Source: JBJGXI01 sp045635475 (GTDB lineage Bacteria; Bacillota; Bacilli; Bacillales; Amphibacillaceae). From it: DNA of 64,000 nucleotides. The stretch covers positions 22,212 through 86,211 of the forward strand of contig NZ_JBJGXI010000020.1 in NCBI RefSeq assembly GCF_045635475.1. The letters run 5' to 3'. Position numbers and translations under genes: made by a program. The notes beneath the pieces were generated by a model. It saw nothing but the letters and a program-made list of their open reading frames with translations, was not told the origin of the DNA and did no database searches. This document shows, in pieces, positions 8,717-17,428 of the stretch. Within the stretch, counting starts at the first letter, position 1, and every line of letters starts with the position of its first letter.

Positions 8717-9850
8717 TTATTCCATCGCCTGTTTTAAATCCTCAATCAAATCTTCAATATCTTCTATACCGACAGATATACGGATTAGACCATCCGTAAT
8801 ACCTAATTGCTGACGTCGTTCTCTAGGGATAGAAGCATGTGTCATTTTAGCTGGTATAGAAATTAAACTTTCAACTGCACCGAGGCTTTCTGCTAAAGTG
8901 AAGTATTTTACTTTAGAGAGCACTTTGTCTGCTTTTTCTCCACTTCCAACATCAAATGATATCATGCCACCAAAGCCACTTGCTTGGGCTTTTGCAGTGT
9001 CATGTCCTTTATGATTTTGTCTACCCGGATAATATATCGTTGATACTTGTGGATGATTTTCAAGAAATTCAACAAGTTGATGTGCGTTTTTCTCGATTGC
9101 TTCCATACGTATACCAAGTGTTTTAATGCCGCGCATTAACAGCCAAGAATCCTGTGGTCCTAATACACCACCAACAGAATTTTGGATAAAATGAAGGTCT
9201 TCTGCGAGCTGTTCGGAATTAACTACAACTAACCCTGAAACAACATCACTGTGACCACCAATATATTTAGTTGCACTGTGGAGTACAATATCCGCACCAA
9301 GGTCTATCGGATTTTGCCAATAAGGCGTAGCAAAAGTATTATCGACGATTAATAATAAATCGTTTGCTTTGGCTATTTCGGACATTTTCTTAAGATCTGT
9401 AATTTTAAGCAAAGGATTTGTAGGTGTTTCAATAAATAGTGCTTTTGTATTTGGTTGGATTGCTTCTTTTACTTTTTCCGGATTACTCGTATCTACAAAT
9501 GTATGGTCTAGATTGAAGCGATTTAAAACTTTTGTCGTTAATCGGTACGACCCGCCATACACGTCATCGGTCATAAGGATATGGTCTCCTGCGTTCAATA
9601 GCATCATTACTGATGTGATTGCAGCCATCCCCGATCCAAATGCAAAGCCTGTTTTCCCGTTTTCCAGCTCCGCAATCACGGTTTCTAACGCATGCCTGGT
9701 TGGGTTACCTGTTCGCGAATATTCGTAGCCACTATGCTTTCCAGCGGCTTCCTGCTTATATGTGCTTACTTGGTAAATCGGAACGGAAACAGCACCAGTT
9801 TTCTCGTCGCCAGTGATTCCGGCATGTATCATTTTCGTCTTACGTTTCAT
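8717..9850 (-). CDS. mccB: cystathionine gamma-lyase / homocysteine gamma-lyase
   Basis: 377 residues from the ATG at 9850; its AGGAGG overlaps the mccA stop. Cys/Met-metabolism PLP enzyme: the YSRTGNPTR substrate loop near 45, the GSGMAAI phosphate-binding turn, and the PLP lysine in HSATKYIGGHSD near 196. It splits cystathionine to cysteine, and possibly homocysteine to sulfide. It sits directly after mccA, the enzyme that makes cystathionine from homocysteine, so the two complete reverse transsulfuration. The frame extends ten codons upstream, but that extension contains the ribosome site. Confidence 0.93.
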   Translation of the reverse strand: MKRKTKMIHAGITGDEKTGAVSVPIYQVSTYKQEAAGKHSGYEYSRTGNPTRHALETVIAELENGKTGFAFGSGMAAITSVMMLLNAGDHILMTDDVYGGSYRLTTKVLNRFNLDHTFVDTSNPEKVKEAIQPNTKALFIETPTNPLLKITDLKKMSEIAKANDLLLIVDNTFATPYWQNPIDLGADIVLHSATKYIGGHSDVVSGLVVVNSEQLAEDLHFIQNSVGGVLGPQDSWLLMRGIKTLGIRMEAIEKNAHQLVEFLENHPQVSTIYYPGRQNHKGHDTAKAQASGFGGMISFDVGSGEKADKVLSKVKYFTLAESLGAVESLISIPAKMTHASIPRERRQQLGITDGLIRISVGIEDIEDLIEDLKQAME

Positions 9851-9854
9851 CCTA

Positions 9855-10793
9855 TTACCTCCTGCAAGAATCAGATCCAAATTGATATATTTTCTTACTT
9901 AAATAACGCTCACTGCTATCTGGAAAGATTGTTACGATGTTAGTTCCTGCTTTTGCTCGATATGCTTCCTGCAAAGCAGCATAAAAGGCCGCACCGGAAG
10001 AGCTCCCGACAAGGAGTCCCTCTTTTGCTGCTAACTGTCTCACATAATTAAACGCATCATTGTCGGATACGGTGTGTATCGCATCAAAGTAATTCCGGTC
10101 CATATATGCAGGTAAAAACTCCATTCCGATCCCTTCCGTTTCGTGAGGGCCCGCTTCGCCACCGGCTATGATGGAGCCTTCTGGTTCAACAATCACCGTT
10201 TTAACTTGGGCATTTTGCTCCTTTAAGTAGCGGGCTGTGCCCATAAACGTTCCACCCGTACCAGCACCTGCAACGAATACACCTACATCCCCGTTAAGGT
10301 CCTGCCAAATTTCTGGTCCCAACGTCTTATAGTAGGCGCTTGGATTTGCAGGATTACCGAATTGTTGTGGGCAATAACTATTAGGAATTTCTTTAATAAG
10401 TGCTTGTGCTTTATCAATTGCACCACGCATTCCATCTTCTGTAGGTGTGTGGACGATTTTTGCACCTAATGCTTTCATAAGTTCTTGTTTTTCAATACTG
10501 AATTTCTCAGGAACACAGAAAATCACTTGAACGTTTTTATCTATTGCTGCAAGCGCGAGGCCAATGCCCGTATTACCTGCCGTAGGCTCAATAATGGTGC
10601 CGCCTGCGCGAATTTTTCCAGACTCCAGTGCATCAGCAATCAATTCTAAGCCTAACCGGTCTTTGATACTGCCACCTGGATTGTAAAATTCTAATTTAGC
10701 AAAGAGTCGAACCCCTTCTGGTAAGGAAAACTTCGTAATTTCCAACAAGGGAGTATTGCCGATTAATGCATGGGTATTACGATATAATGCCAT
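9855..10793 (-). CDS. mccA: cystathionine beta-synthase, O-acetylserine dependent
   Basis: 312 residues, fold-type II PLP enzyme. The PLP lysine is in NPGGSIKDRLG near 43, the TAGNTGIGLA substrate loop near 70, and GAGTGGTFMG binds the phosphate near 175. It lacks the C-terminal regulatory CBS pair of eukaryotic enzymes, as in Bacillus MccA. It joins O-acetylserine and homocysteine to cystathionine. It lies four bases ahead of mccB and downstream of luxS, which supplies homocysteine. Confidence 0.92.
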   Translation of the reverse strand: MALYRNTHALIGNTPLLEITKFSLPEGVRLFAKLEFYNPGGSIKDRLGLELIADALESGKIRAGGTIIEPTAGNTGIGLALAAIDKNVQVIFCVPEKFSIEKQELMKALGAKIVHTPTEDGMRGAIDKAQALIKEIPNSYCPQQFGNPANPSAYYKTLGPEIWQDLNGDVGVFVAGAGTGGTFMGTARYLKEQNAQVKTVIVEPEGSIIAGGEAGPHETEGIGMEFLPAYMDRNYFDAIHTVSDNDAFNYVRQLAAKEGLLVGSSSGAAFYAALQEAYRAKAGTNIVTIFPDSSERYLSKKIYQFGSDSCRR

Positions 10794-10805
10794 AGTTAGT
10801 TTCCT

Positions 10806-11273
10806 CTATTCAGCAAACACAATGTGCCATTCGTCTTTTCCATCAAGCATGTTAGCTGCGATCTCTTTCGCACCTTCTAGGCTGTGGTTTGCCGCCCATC
10901 CGCACTGTACTTCGTTACATGCTGGAACCTCAGTTGCTTCAAGTACATCGTTTAAAGTTTTTTCTAACGCCGCAGTTACATCTTCAAATTGATCATTATT
11001 CAATACAGACAAGTAAAAGCCGGTTTGACAACCCATCGGACTAATATCCAGTACATTACTCATATGGTTACGAATATTCTCAGCCATTAAATGCTCAATC
11101 GAATGTAATCCAGCCATCTCCATATGATCCTTATTTGGTTGGCAAAAACGAATATCATATTTATATACTTTATCGTTATGTTGACCAGTAGTAACTCCTA
11201 CCAATCGCACGTATGGTGCACTAACTTTCGTATGATCTAGATTAAAGCTTTCTACGTTCATTTTTTTTACCAA
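10806..11273 (-). CDS. luxS: S-ribosylhomocysteine lyase (AI-2 synthase)
   Basis: 155 residues from TTG at 11273. An ATG at 11282 is in frame but abuts the GGGAG site with no spacer, while this TTG is nine bases from it. LuxS motifs are complete: zinc ligands HSIEH (57-61) and the later Cys in NEVQCGW, catalytic Cys in SPMGCQTGFY, and RFCQPN. It converts S-ribosylhomocysteine to homocysteine plus DPD, the AI-2 precursor. In Bacillus subtilis luxS is elsewhere; here it replaces mtnN inside the mcc operon and feeds homocysteine straight to MccA. Confidence 0.93.
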   Translation of the reverse strand: MVKKMNVESFNLDHTKVSAPYVRLVGVTTGQHNDKVYKYDIRFCQPNKDHMEMAGLHSIEHLMAENIRNHMSNVLDISPMGCQTGFYLSVLNNDQFEDVTAALEKTLNDVLEATEVPACNEVQCGWAANHSLEGAKEIAANMLDGKDEWHIVFAE

Positions 11274-11288
11274 AACATCCATCTCCCT

Positions 11289-11927
11289 TTATTGTTTTTC
11301 TGCTACGATTAACCATGCAAAGTCGTTCATTTGCTTAAAGGTAACATAAAAACCATTGTTTTCAAATATCTTTTGTAATTCAGAACGAAATGGATAATAT
11401 TCCGTTTGCAGATCATGAAGCAAATTCATATGACCATTTTCCTCTGCCTGTTTCCACAAGTTCTGCTTCGTTTCTTCATTCTCATATAAAGTATCTGCAA
11501 AGACGACCTTACCATTCTCAGGTAGCAATTGATAAAATCCTGCGATCGCTTTATCTTTTTCATCGTTTGTTAAGTGATGAAAAGCATAGCTACTTACAAT
11601 AGTAAAGATCGGTATTTCAGGTGTTGGATAGGTTAGAAAATCACCATCATGGACGGTTATATCCGGAAATTTTATATTAGTAGCGTGTCGCATAGCTTCA
11701 GACGGTTCTACACCGACAACAAAGTGTCCAGCATCTAATAATTTTTTAGATAAATTACCTGTTCCAACACCAAATTCTAAGACATTTCCCTCTGCATGAT
11801 ACACGACCTCTGATAATATTTGATCATAATTTTCAAAAACAGCTCGGTACTGTGGATCATGCCCAGCTACCGTTTTATCATATGATGTTGCCCATTTATC
11901 AAACAAATCAACGAATTCTCGACCCAA
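11289..11927 (-). CDS. yrrT: SAM-dependent methyltransferase, YrrT
   Basis: 212 residues from the TTG at 11927. The in-frame ATG at 11936 directly touches the GGGAG site, whereas the TTG is nine bases away and gives the MGREF start known for YrrT. It has a class I methyltransferase fold with VLEFGVGTGNLSKKL (motif I) and VVGVEPSEAMR. First gene of the yrrT-luxS-mccA-mccB operon for recycling methionine sulfur to cysteine; its exact substrate is not known in any species I can name. Confidence 0.88.
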   Translation of the reverse strand: MGREFVDLFDKWATSYDKTVAGHDPQYRAVFENYDQILSEVVYHAEGNVLEFGVGTGNLSKKLLDAGHFVVGVEPSEAMRHATNIKFPDITVHDGDFLTYPTPEIPIFTIVSSYAFHHLTNDEKDKAIAGFYQLLPENGKVVFADTLYENEETKQNLWKQAEENGHMNLLHDLQTEYYPFRSELQKIFENNGFYVTFKQMNDFAWLIVAEKQ

Positions 11928-12057
11928 TTGATTCATCTCCCATATGTTTTGAATTTAATTCCTATTAATACACTATGTTTTATCGGGATTAATGGTAATA
12001 ATATAGCATACAAAATGGGCGTCATCAAGAAATTAAATTCTTGGCATGGAACGAAAT

Positions 12058-12120
12058 CGCAGAGCGCCGGTTAGCGACGTACGGAGGTGAGGGAAGTCTC
12101 GCTAGTCGCTGGCCGTGGCT
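12058..12120. repeat. intergenic repeat, copy 2
   Basis: Second copy of the block at 8562-8625, in the same orientation, differing at two bases, and also followed by TTTTATAATTTCCTGG and a terminator. The two copies bracket the yrrT-mccB operon. Confidence 0.85.
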
Positions 12121-12138
12121 TTTATAATTTCCTGGCAA

Positions 12139-12168
12139 TAAAAAAGCGAGGGCTATTTGCCCCCGCTA
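12139..12168 (-). terminator. terminator of yhcN-like gene
   Basis: On the minus strand AGCGGGGGC - AAATA - GCCCTCGCT (one mismatch) followed by TTTTTTATT. Confidence 0.85.
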
Positions 12169-12174
12169 TCTTAG

Positions 12175-12981
12175 TTATTGAACATCTGGAAAGATTCGGT
12201 CAACCATCTCACCAAACTGATCAAAGAAACCTTCGACTGGTCTTCCATTATCAAAATCATTCACGTAGTTGTTTGATAAATCAACAAAATCTGGATTAGT
12301 CGAAACATAAACGTTGTCGATATTGTTGTCAATAGATTTCACAATCTGCGTAATTTGTTGCTCGATTCGGTCACTTACTTCACCATTACCATTTATTTCA
12401 GCTGCTACATAGGCATTATTATTCGTTGTTAATACATATGCACTATCTACTTGTTTGATTTCACTTGTTATTCGATCAGCAGCTTGATCAGATACTTGGT
12501 ACTCATCCATATTTTTGTTCGTGTTTAAACGAGCATTATTATTTGGATTTTTAGTGTCCGTTTGATTCGTTCTGTTGTTGATTTCTTGCACGTTTATATC
12601 ATCATTATTATTTGGGTAACGCGTATTTTTCGCATTGTCATCATCTCGATACGTATCGATATTGCTACCGAAGCGAATATTATCGGCAGTGTTGTTGTTA
12701 TCTAATCGTGCATTGGATCCATTCTGATAACGATTGTTTCTCGTATTTTCACCCAAATGTGCATTATCATCCGCACCATATCGAACGTTAGTTGTATCTC
12801 CATATGGATACTGGTTCTTTGCACCCGTATATGACGGATAATCGGTAGTGCTATTAAACCTTGTTTGTTCCACTCCATTATCTAACCCTTGATTTGCTTC
12901 TTCGTTCATACCATTGGCACATGCAGTAAGTGTTACAGATGCTACGACTGTTAACCCCATTGCTTTCCAATTCATCGGCAT
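12175..12981 (-). CDS. YhcN/YlaJ-type sporulation lipoprotein
   Basis: 268 residues from the ATG at 12981; the longer frame to 12999 would include the AGGAGGG site itself. A lipoprotein signal ends in LTAC, placing the lipid-modified Cys near residue 19. A long Asn/Asp/Tyr-rich middle (about 25-150) leads to a C-terminal domain (about 155-265) typical of YhcN/YlaJ, with YVAAEINGNG and DNVYVSTNPDF. Members sit in the forespore or spore inner membrane. Monocistronic with its own terminator. Confidence 0.85.
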   Translation of the reverse strand: MPMNWKAMGLTVVASVTLTACANGMNEEANQGLDNGVEQTRFNSTTDYPSYTGAKNQYPYGDTTNVRYGADDNAHLGENTRNNRYQNGSNARLDNNNTADNIRFGSNIDTYRDDDNAKNTRYPNNNDDINVQEINNRTNQTDTKNPNNNARLNTNKNMDEYQVSDQAADRITSEIKQVDSAYVLTTNNNAYVAAEINGNGEVSDRIEQQITQIVKSIDNNIDNVYVSTNPDFVDLSNNYVNDFDNGRPVEGFFDQFGEMVDRIFPDVQ

Positions 12982-13206
12982 AAAGCCCTCCTTTATCAAA
13001 GGTACATGATTAGTTTGGGTATTGACCGAGAAATTATTCTAAATACCTTTAGAACAAACATTGGAACATAAGTTAATTCTGTCCCATACACTGTAAATCC
13101 ATAGACCACGTAAAGTTTTGGAAACAACACCAATAATGTATCAACATGGAACAACTTATTCTGCTCATACTAATTTTAACCCTTTAAAAGAAAGAGGGGC
13201 TCTTAA

Positions 13207-13443
13207 ATGTATATCCCGGATTATGATAAAGCTTTATATTTTACACTTTGGGGTCAATGGGATGATTTGCTTGTCCTTATGGTAAGAACAAATGACGACC
13301 TATTATCAAAGAAGATTGAAGGATTTTTACATGCATTCCATTACACATCCAATGAGCAAAATGTAATGACAAGGCATGAGGAATTACTTCACTATATTGA
13401 TCACGCCATGGGACATACACCTATTGCTATTATGGAAGTATAA
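13207..13443 (+). CDS. YhdB-family small protein
   Basis: 78 residues with GAGGGG upstream of the ATG. The DYDKALYFTLWGQWDDLLVLMVRTNDDLLSKKIE core resembles Bacillus YhdB proteins. It is soluble, with a conserved RT.DDLL.K.IE.FLHA helix, but the function is unknown. Followed by a strong terminator, so single-gene. Confidence 0.6.
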   Translation: MYIPDYDKALYFTLWGQWDDLLVLMVRTNDDLLSKKIEGFLHAFHYTSNEQNVMTRHEELLHYIDHAMGHTPIAIMEV

Positions 13444-13454
13444 GGCATAAAATC

Positions 13455-13487
13455 AGCTGACTCTCTAGGGTGAGAGTCAGCTTTGTT
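13455..13487 (+). terminator. terminator of yhdB-like gene
   Basis: Perfect 11-bp stem AGCTGACTCTC / GAGAGTCAGCT followed by TTGTT. Confidence 0.8.
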
Positions 13488-13558
13488 AGGTAAATATTCT
13501 CGATTCTGGTTCTGATTGAAAAACTCTGCAATCATCTTCTGTAAGCATTTTTCACTTC

Positions 13559-14488
13559 TTATTTGTTCCTATCGATGTTACTAATTAATGCTTCCACTAA
13601 CAACTGTGATTTCAACGCTTCTTGGCCATCGATTTCAGGTCGCTTGTCGTTTACTACCGCGCCGATAAAGTGATGAATACAGTCCTTAAAACCTCTTGTC
13701 TCTAAGATTGTTTCCCACGATCCCGGTGTTTCCGTTGTGATTTGTTGGTTACTTTCCACTTCTAAAGTATTCATATTGCGTACACGTACAATCTTATCGT
13801 TTGTTATTAATTCCAATTGTTCTAAACTTGAACCCGCTTGACGATGCATCGATGAAGTAAAAAATTGGCCCGCTTTTTGAAAGCTATGATGCGTGAACAA
13901 GAGTTGATTATAACTATTAATTTTATTAAATTGATCAGTTAGTTTGATATCACCATTGCCAAGCCAACGTAATGTGTCTACAACATGCAAATAATCATCA
14001 AGCATCGTAAAGCTATAATCATTTGGTCCAACGTCATTTGGACGGTGTTTTTCCATATGTACGACATCAAATGTACCTGCTAACGCTTTGGCTTTAAGAT
14101 ACATAGGTGCAAAACGACGATTAAACCCAACCATTAGTTTGCGGTTATTTTTTTCGCTAATCTCGACTAATTGCTCGGCATCGATCCCATTTGCTGCTAA
14201 AGGCTTGTCTACATATACATCAACACCATTACTTAACAAAAAGGAAACAACTTCGAAATGTGACTCTGTCGAGCTGTGAACAAATATAGCGTCACAGGCT
14301 TCTTGCAGTGACGTTAAACTATCAAAGCTATTAATTCGATATTGTTGGCAAATTCGCTCGCGTTTTTCTTTGTTCGGAGTGAATGCCCCTACGAATACCC
14401 AATCAAGTTCTTTCGTCAAAATTGGAAGGTAAGCCTTTTGTGCAATTCCTCCAAGACCCACTAACCCAATCCGGATCTTACTCTGCAT
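13559..14488 (-). CDS. Gfo/Idh/MocA family oxidoreductase
   Basis: 309 residues with AGGGGGA upstream. N-terminal Rossmann fold GLVGLGGIAQKAYLP; the family motif YVDKPLAANG (the K of the EKP-like motif is present) near 92; and a C-terminal GFO_IDH_MocA domain. It should act on a sugar, inositol or similar polyol with NAD(P). Substrate unknown. It starts a few bases downstream of the S1C protease gene, so they may be co-transcribed. Confidence 0.85.
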   Translation of the reverse strand: MQSKIRIGLVGLGGIAQKAYLPILTKELDWVFVGAFTPNKEKRERICQQYRINSFDSLTSLQEACDAIFVHSSTESHFEVVSFLLSNGVDVYVDKPLAANGIDAEQLVEISEKNNRKLMVGFNRRFAPMYLKAKALAGTFDVVHMEKHRPNDVGPNDYSFTMLDDYLHVVDTLRWLGNGDIKLTDQFNKINSYNQLLFTHHSFQKAGQFFTSSMHRQAGSSLEQLELITNDKIVRVRNMNTLEVESNQQITTETPGSWETILETRGFKDCIHHFIGAVVNDKRPEIDGQEALKSQLLVEALISNIDRNK

Positions 14489-14503
14489 ATAATTTCCCCC
14501 TTT

Positions 14504-15319
14504 TTAGTCGCTATTTTGTTTTTCATATAAATAATCAATTGGAACAGCAAGACCTACCTTTCCTTCTTCTTCATTATTCTGAGTAGCAAACACAACCCCT
14601 ATCACGTTACCTTCACTATTTATAACCGGGCTACCACTATTGCCACGGTATACGGGTGCACGCAACATCAGTACTGGCTCATCCCAACTATCAAGTTGCG
14701 TATATCCAATGATTTCTCCTTCATTTGCGATGCCCTGGAATCTTAACGGATTACCTATAAAGTAAAAGTGCTCGTTAGCTGTAAAAGTTGTTTCCTCAGC
14801 TAAGTTTAGATGAGGTAAATCTTCACCTTCTACTTGTAAAACTGCTAAATCAATTTCGGGATAGCTTGCTACGATCTCTGCATCAAATAAACCTTGTTCA
14901 GGAAAAGCAGCCAAAATCGTCGTTTCATCCTCGATCACGTGATGGTTCGTAATGATGGTACCGTCTGCTGATATCGCAAAACCTGTACCTTTACTATTAC
15001 CGGCCTCGATGACAACAACTGCCTCCTTGTATTTACTAACTGTATCATTGGTTGATAATTTAGCAGATGTAATTAAAAAATCAATAGCTGGAATTGAAAA
15101 TGTTTGTGGGATGATTGCAAATACTTGAATAAACATCGCAATTGCAATTAACCAAAATGCCCATTTCGGAAAAGGACGCTTCGGCTTTGAAGGTTCTTGT
15201 TGTTTAAGCAGCGATTTTTTTCGTTCTTCTTCTATGAGCTGTAAAAGTTCCTCGTCATCAATTTCCTCATATAAGTCATCATCGATAATATCACGATGCT
15301 TGTCATCTTCCTTAACCAT
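14504..15319 (-). CDS. membrane-anchored S1C trypsin-like protease without PDZ domain
   Basis: 271 residues: an acidic cytoplasmic N-terminus (1-50), one membrane helix (about 52-72), then a chymotrypsin-fold protease. The triad is His in ITNHHVIE, Asp in EIDLAVL and Ser in GNSGSPVIN. It ends after the protease domain, so the PDZ domain of HtrA/DegP is absent. The likely role is envelope quality control or signalling outside the membrane. GAGGTGA lies before the ATG. No partner gene points to a specific substrate. Confidence 0.85.
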   Translation of the reverse strand: MVKEDDKHRDIIDDDLYEEIDDEELLQLIEEERKKSLLKQQEPSKPKRPFPKWAFWLIAIAMFIQVFAIIPQTFSIPAIDFLITSAKLSTNDTVSKYKEAVVVIEAGNSKGTGFAISADGTIITNHHVIEDETTILAAFPEQGLFDAEIVASYPEIDLAVLQVEGEDLPHLNLAEETTFTANEHFYFIGNPLRFQGIANEGEIIGYTQLDSWDEPVLMLRAPVYRGNSGSPVINSEGNVIGVVFATQNNEEEGKVGLAVPIDYLYEKQNSD

Positions 15320-15355
15320 TCGTTCACCTCAAGTTTAACGGATCGTTAATTTGTA

Positions 15356-15395
15356 ATACATAAGCCACTTGCTAGTGCTAGTGGCTTATGTATTA
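15356..15395 (-). terminator. terminator of bmrC-bmrD operon
   Basis: Stem CATAAGCCAC / GTGGCTTATG with flanking A/T bases, just after the bmrD stop on the minus strand. Confidence 0.8.
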
Positions 15396-15397
15396 TT

Positions 15398-17428
15398 TTA
15401 CATTGCTGATTGATTTAACTTTCCTTGTTGCATCTCGTACATATGATAATAAAGTCCTTTTGCTTGTAATAATTGTTCATGATCTCCGTGTTCTTTTATT
15501 GTACCATGATCAAGCACAAAGATTTGATCCGCTTGTTGAATCGTTGATAAACGGTGGGCAATAACTAACGTAGTTCTGCCTCTTTTTAGTACTTCTAATG
15601 CAGCTTGAATCATACTTTCTGTTTCTGTATCAATATTTGCCGTTGCTTCATCAAGAATAAGGATAGAAGGGTCAAACGCAAGCGCACGTGCAAACGAAAT
15701 CAATTGCCTTTCTCCCATTGATAATGTGGTAGCTCCTTCATTAACAGGTTCATCATAGCCCATTGGCAGCTTACTAATAAACCGATCAGCTCCAACAGTC
15801 TCCAATGCTTTTATTGCAATTTCCCGGGAAATATCCGTATCATTCATAGTCACATTGGATAAGATCGTGCCTGTAAATAAGAATGGATCTTGCAGCACAA
15901 TCCCCATATGCTGTCTCACCTGCTGTCTGGAAAGTTGGCTAATATCTGTTTCATCTATCGTGATCGTACCTTGTTGCGGATCATAGAAACGAAATAACAA
16001 ATTCATAATCGAGCTTTTACCTGACCCGGTGTGACCTACAAAGGCAGCCGTTTGTCCAGCAGGGATATCTAATTGAATATCCTGTAAAACGTACTCCTTC
16101 GCATCATACGCAAAAGATACATTATTAAACTTCACATGTCCTTTGTAACGATCCACAGCAGTGTGGTCTACTTGTTCTCCTTCATGATCAATTAACTCAA
16201 ATACTCTACTAGATGCGACTCGTGCCTGCTCTAGCAATGGTAACTGATTAACAATATCGTTAACAGGATTAAATAACCGTGTTAGGTAATCAACAAACGC
16301 ATAAAGTACCCCTACCGTGACAACGCCTTCCAACCCTATAGAAGATGATCCGAAATACCAAATAAATGTAACGAATGCTAGGTTCCTTAATACAGTAACT
16401 AAATTGTGTGAAGTTAAGGCACTCAAACGAACAAGTTTTTTATGATACACAAATTGTCGCTGATTTAACTCCTCAAACTCATCGCTAATATAGCGTTCTT
16501 TGCGAAATGCTTGAATAATCGACATCCCACGTATTGATTCATTGATCTTGCCATTAATTTCGCTAACTGTAGAACGAATAACTTTATTATACTTTGTTCC
16601 AAAATGTTTATAAACCTTCATCCATAAATAAATGATCGGCAATATAATAAAACAAATCAATGCGAGTCGAGCATCTAAGAATAATAAAGCAACATAAATC
16701 CCAGCCATATATATTACGCTAGTTACAAACACGGACAAGACTCGCTCATATAAATCACGTATTGCCTCTGTATCATTTGTTATTCTTGCAACTATTTTTC
16801 CAGCCGGGCGATTGACATAATAGTTAATCGGCACCTTTTGGGTATGCTCAAACACATCATTTCGCATTTTCTGCACAATTCGATTGGACGCTTTTTGAAG
16901 TAAAAATGTCTTTCCAAATTGGAAAACGGACGCAACAAGAAGTAACGAAATATAAAGTGCAATCAACCAAAATATTGGACGTTGCTCTGGTCGGAAAAAC
17001 CCTTGCAATTCAGCTAGTGTTATTTTTTCAGCGACTACTTGTATCGTTTCGTTTGGTAGCTTTATTGTTAAGATTCCGTTGTCTATTTGGCGAGTTCCTT
17101 GGAATGGAACCTCTTCTTTTACCCAATAATAATCACGCTCTACCTGAACAATTGATGAAGCGGGTAAAGATGATTGTTGCTCACGATCTGCTCGATCAGC
17201 TCTGATATAATAATCGCCCTTAAAGCGTGCTGAATTTCCCTGATCTTGTTCAACCTCGTACCAGATTGCTTCTATGCCTGTTAAGTGATTATCAATAATC
17301 CGCTTCGCTATTAATGGACCCATCAATTCAAGACTAACTGCAATTACTAAACAAATTAAGCCTAAAATTATTGTTTTCTTATAATGGAGAGCATATTGAA
17401 ACAATCTTTTTTCTGTCGTTGCCTTCAT
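15398..17428 (-). CDS. bmrD: heterodimeric multidrug ABC exporter subunit, BmrD/YheH-like
   Basis: 676 residues, the size of YheH/BmrD. Six membrane segments; an unusually long hydrophilic insert (about 45-150) follows TM1, as in BmrD, where it forms an extracellular domain. The nucleotide-binding domain has Walker A GHTGSGKSS near 467, signature LSMGERQ near 571 and Walker B LILDEATA with the catalytic Glu. The ATG overlaps the bmrC stop (TGATG), so translation is coupled. With BmrC it exports cationic drugs; in Bacillus it is made on ribosome inhibition. Confidence 0.9.
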   Translation of the reverse strand: MKATTEKRLFQYALHYKKTIILGLICLVIAVSLELMGPLIAKRIIDNHLTGIEAIWYEVEQDQGNSARFKGDYYIRADRADREQQSSLPASSIVQVERDYYWVKEEVPFQGTRQIDNGILTIKLPNETIQVVAEKITLAELQGFFRPEQRPIFWLIALYISLLLVASVFQFGKTFLLQKASNRIVQKMRNDVFEHTQKVPINYYVNRPAGKIVARITNDTEAIRDLYERVLSVFVTSVIYMAGIYVALLFLDARLALICFIILPIIYLWMKVYKHFGTKYNKVIRSTVSEINGKINESIRGMSIIQAFRKERYISDEFEELNQRQFVYHKKLVRLSALTSHNLVTVLRNLAFVTFIWYFGSSSIGLEGVVTVGVLYAFVDYLTRLFNPVNDIVNQLPLLEQARVASSRVFELIDHEGEQVDHTAVDRYKGHVKFNNVSFAYDAKEYVLQDIQLDIPAGQTAAFVGHTGSGKSSIMNLLFRFYDPQQGTITIDETDISQLSRQQVRQHMGIVLQDPFLFTGTILSNVTMNDTDISREIAIKALETVGADRFISKLPMGYDEPVNEGATTLSMGERQLISFARALAFDPSILILDEATANIDTETESMIQAALEVLKRGRTTLVIAHRLSTIQQADQIFVLDHGTIKEHGDHEQLLQAKGLYYHMYEMQQGKLNQSAM

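Noticed and set aside
9369..9943. Three plus-strand ORFs over mccB
   Set aside because: Shadows of a well-conserved PLP enzyme.
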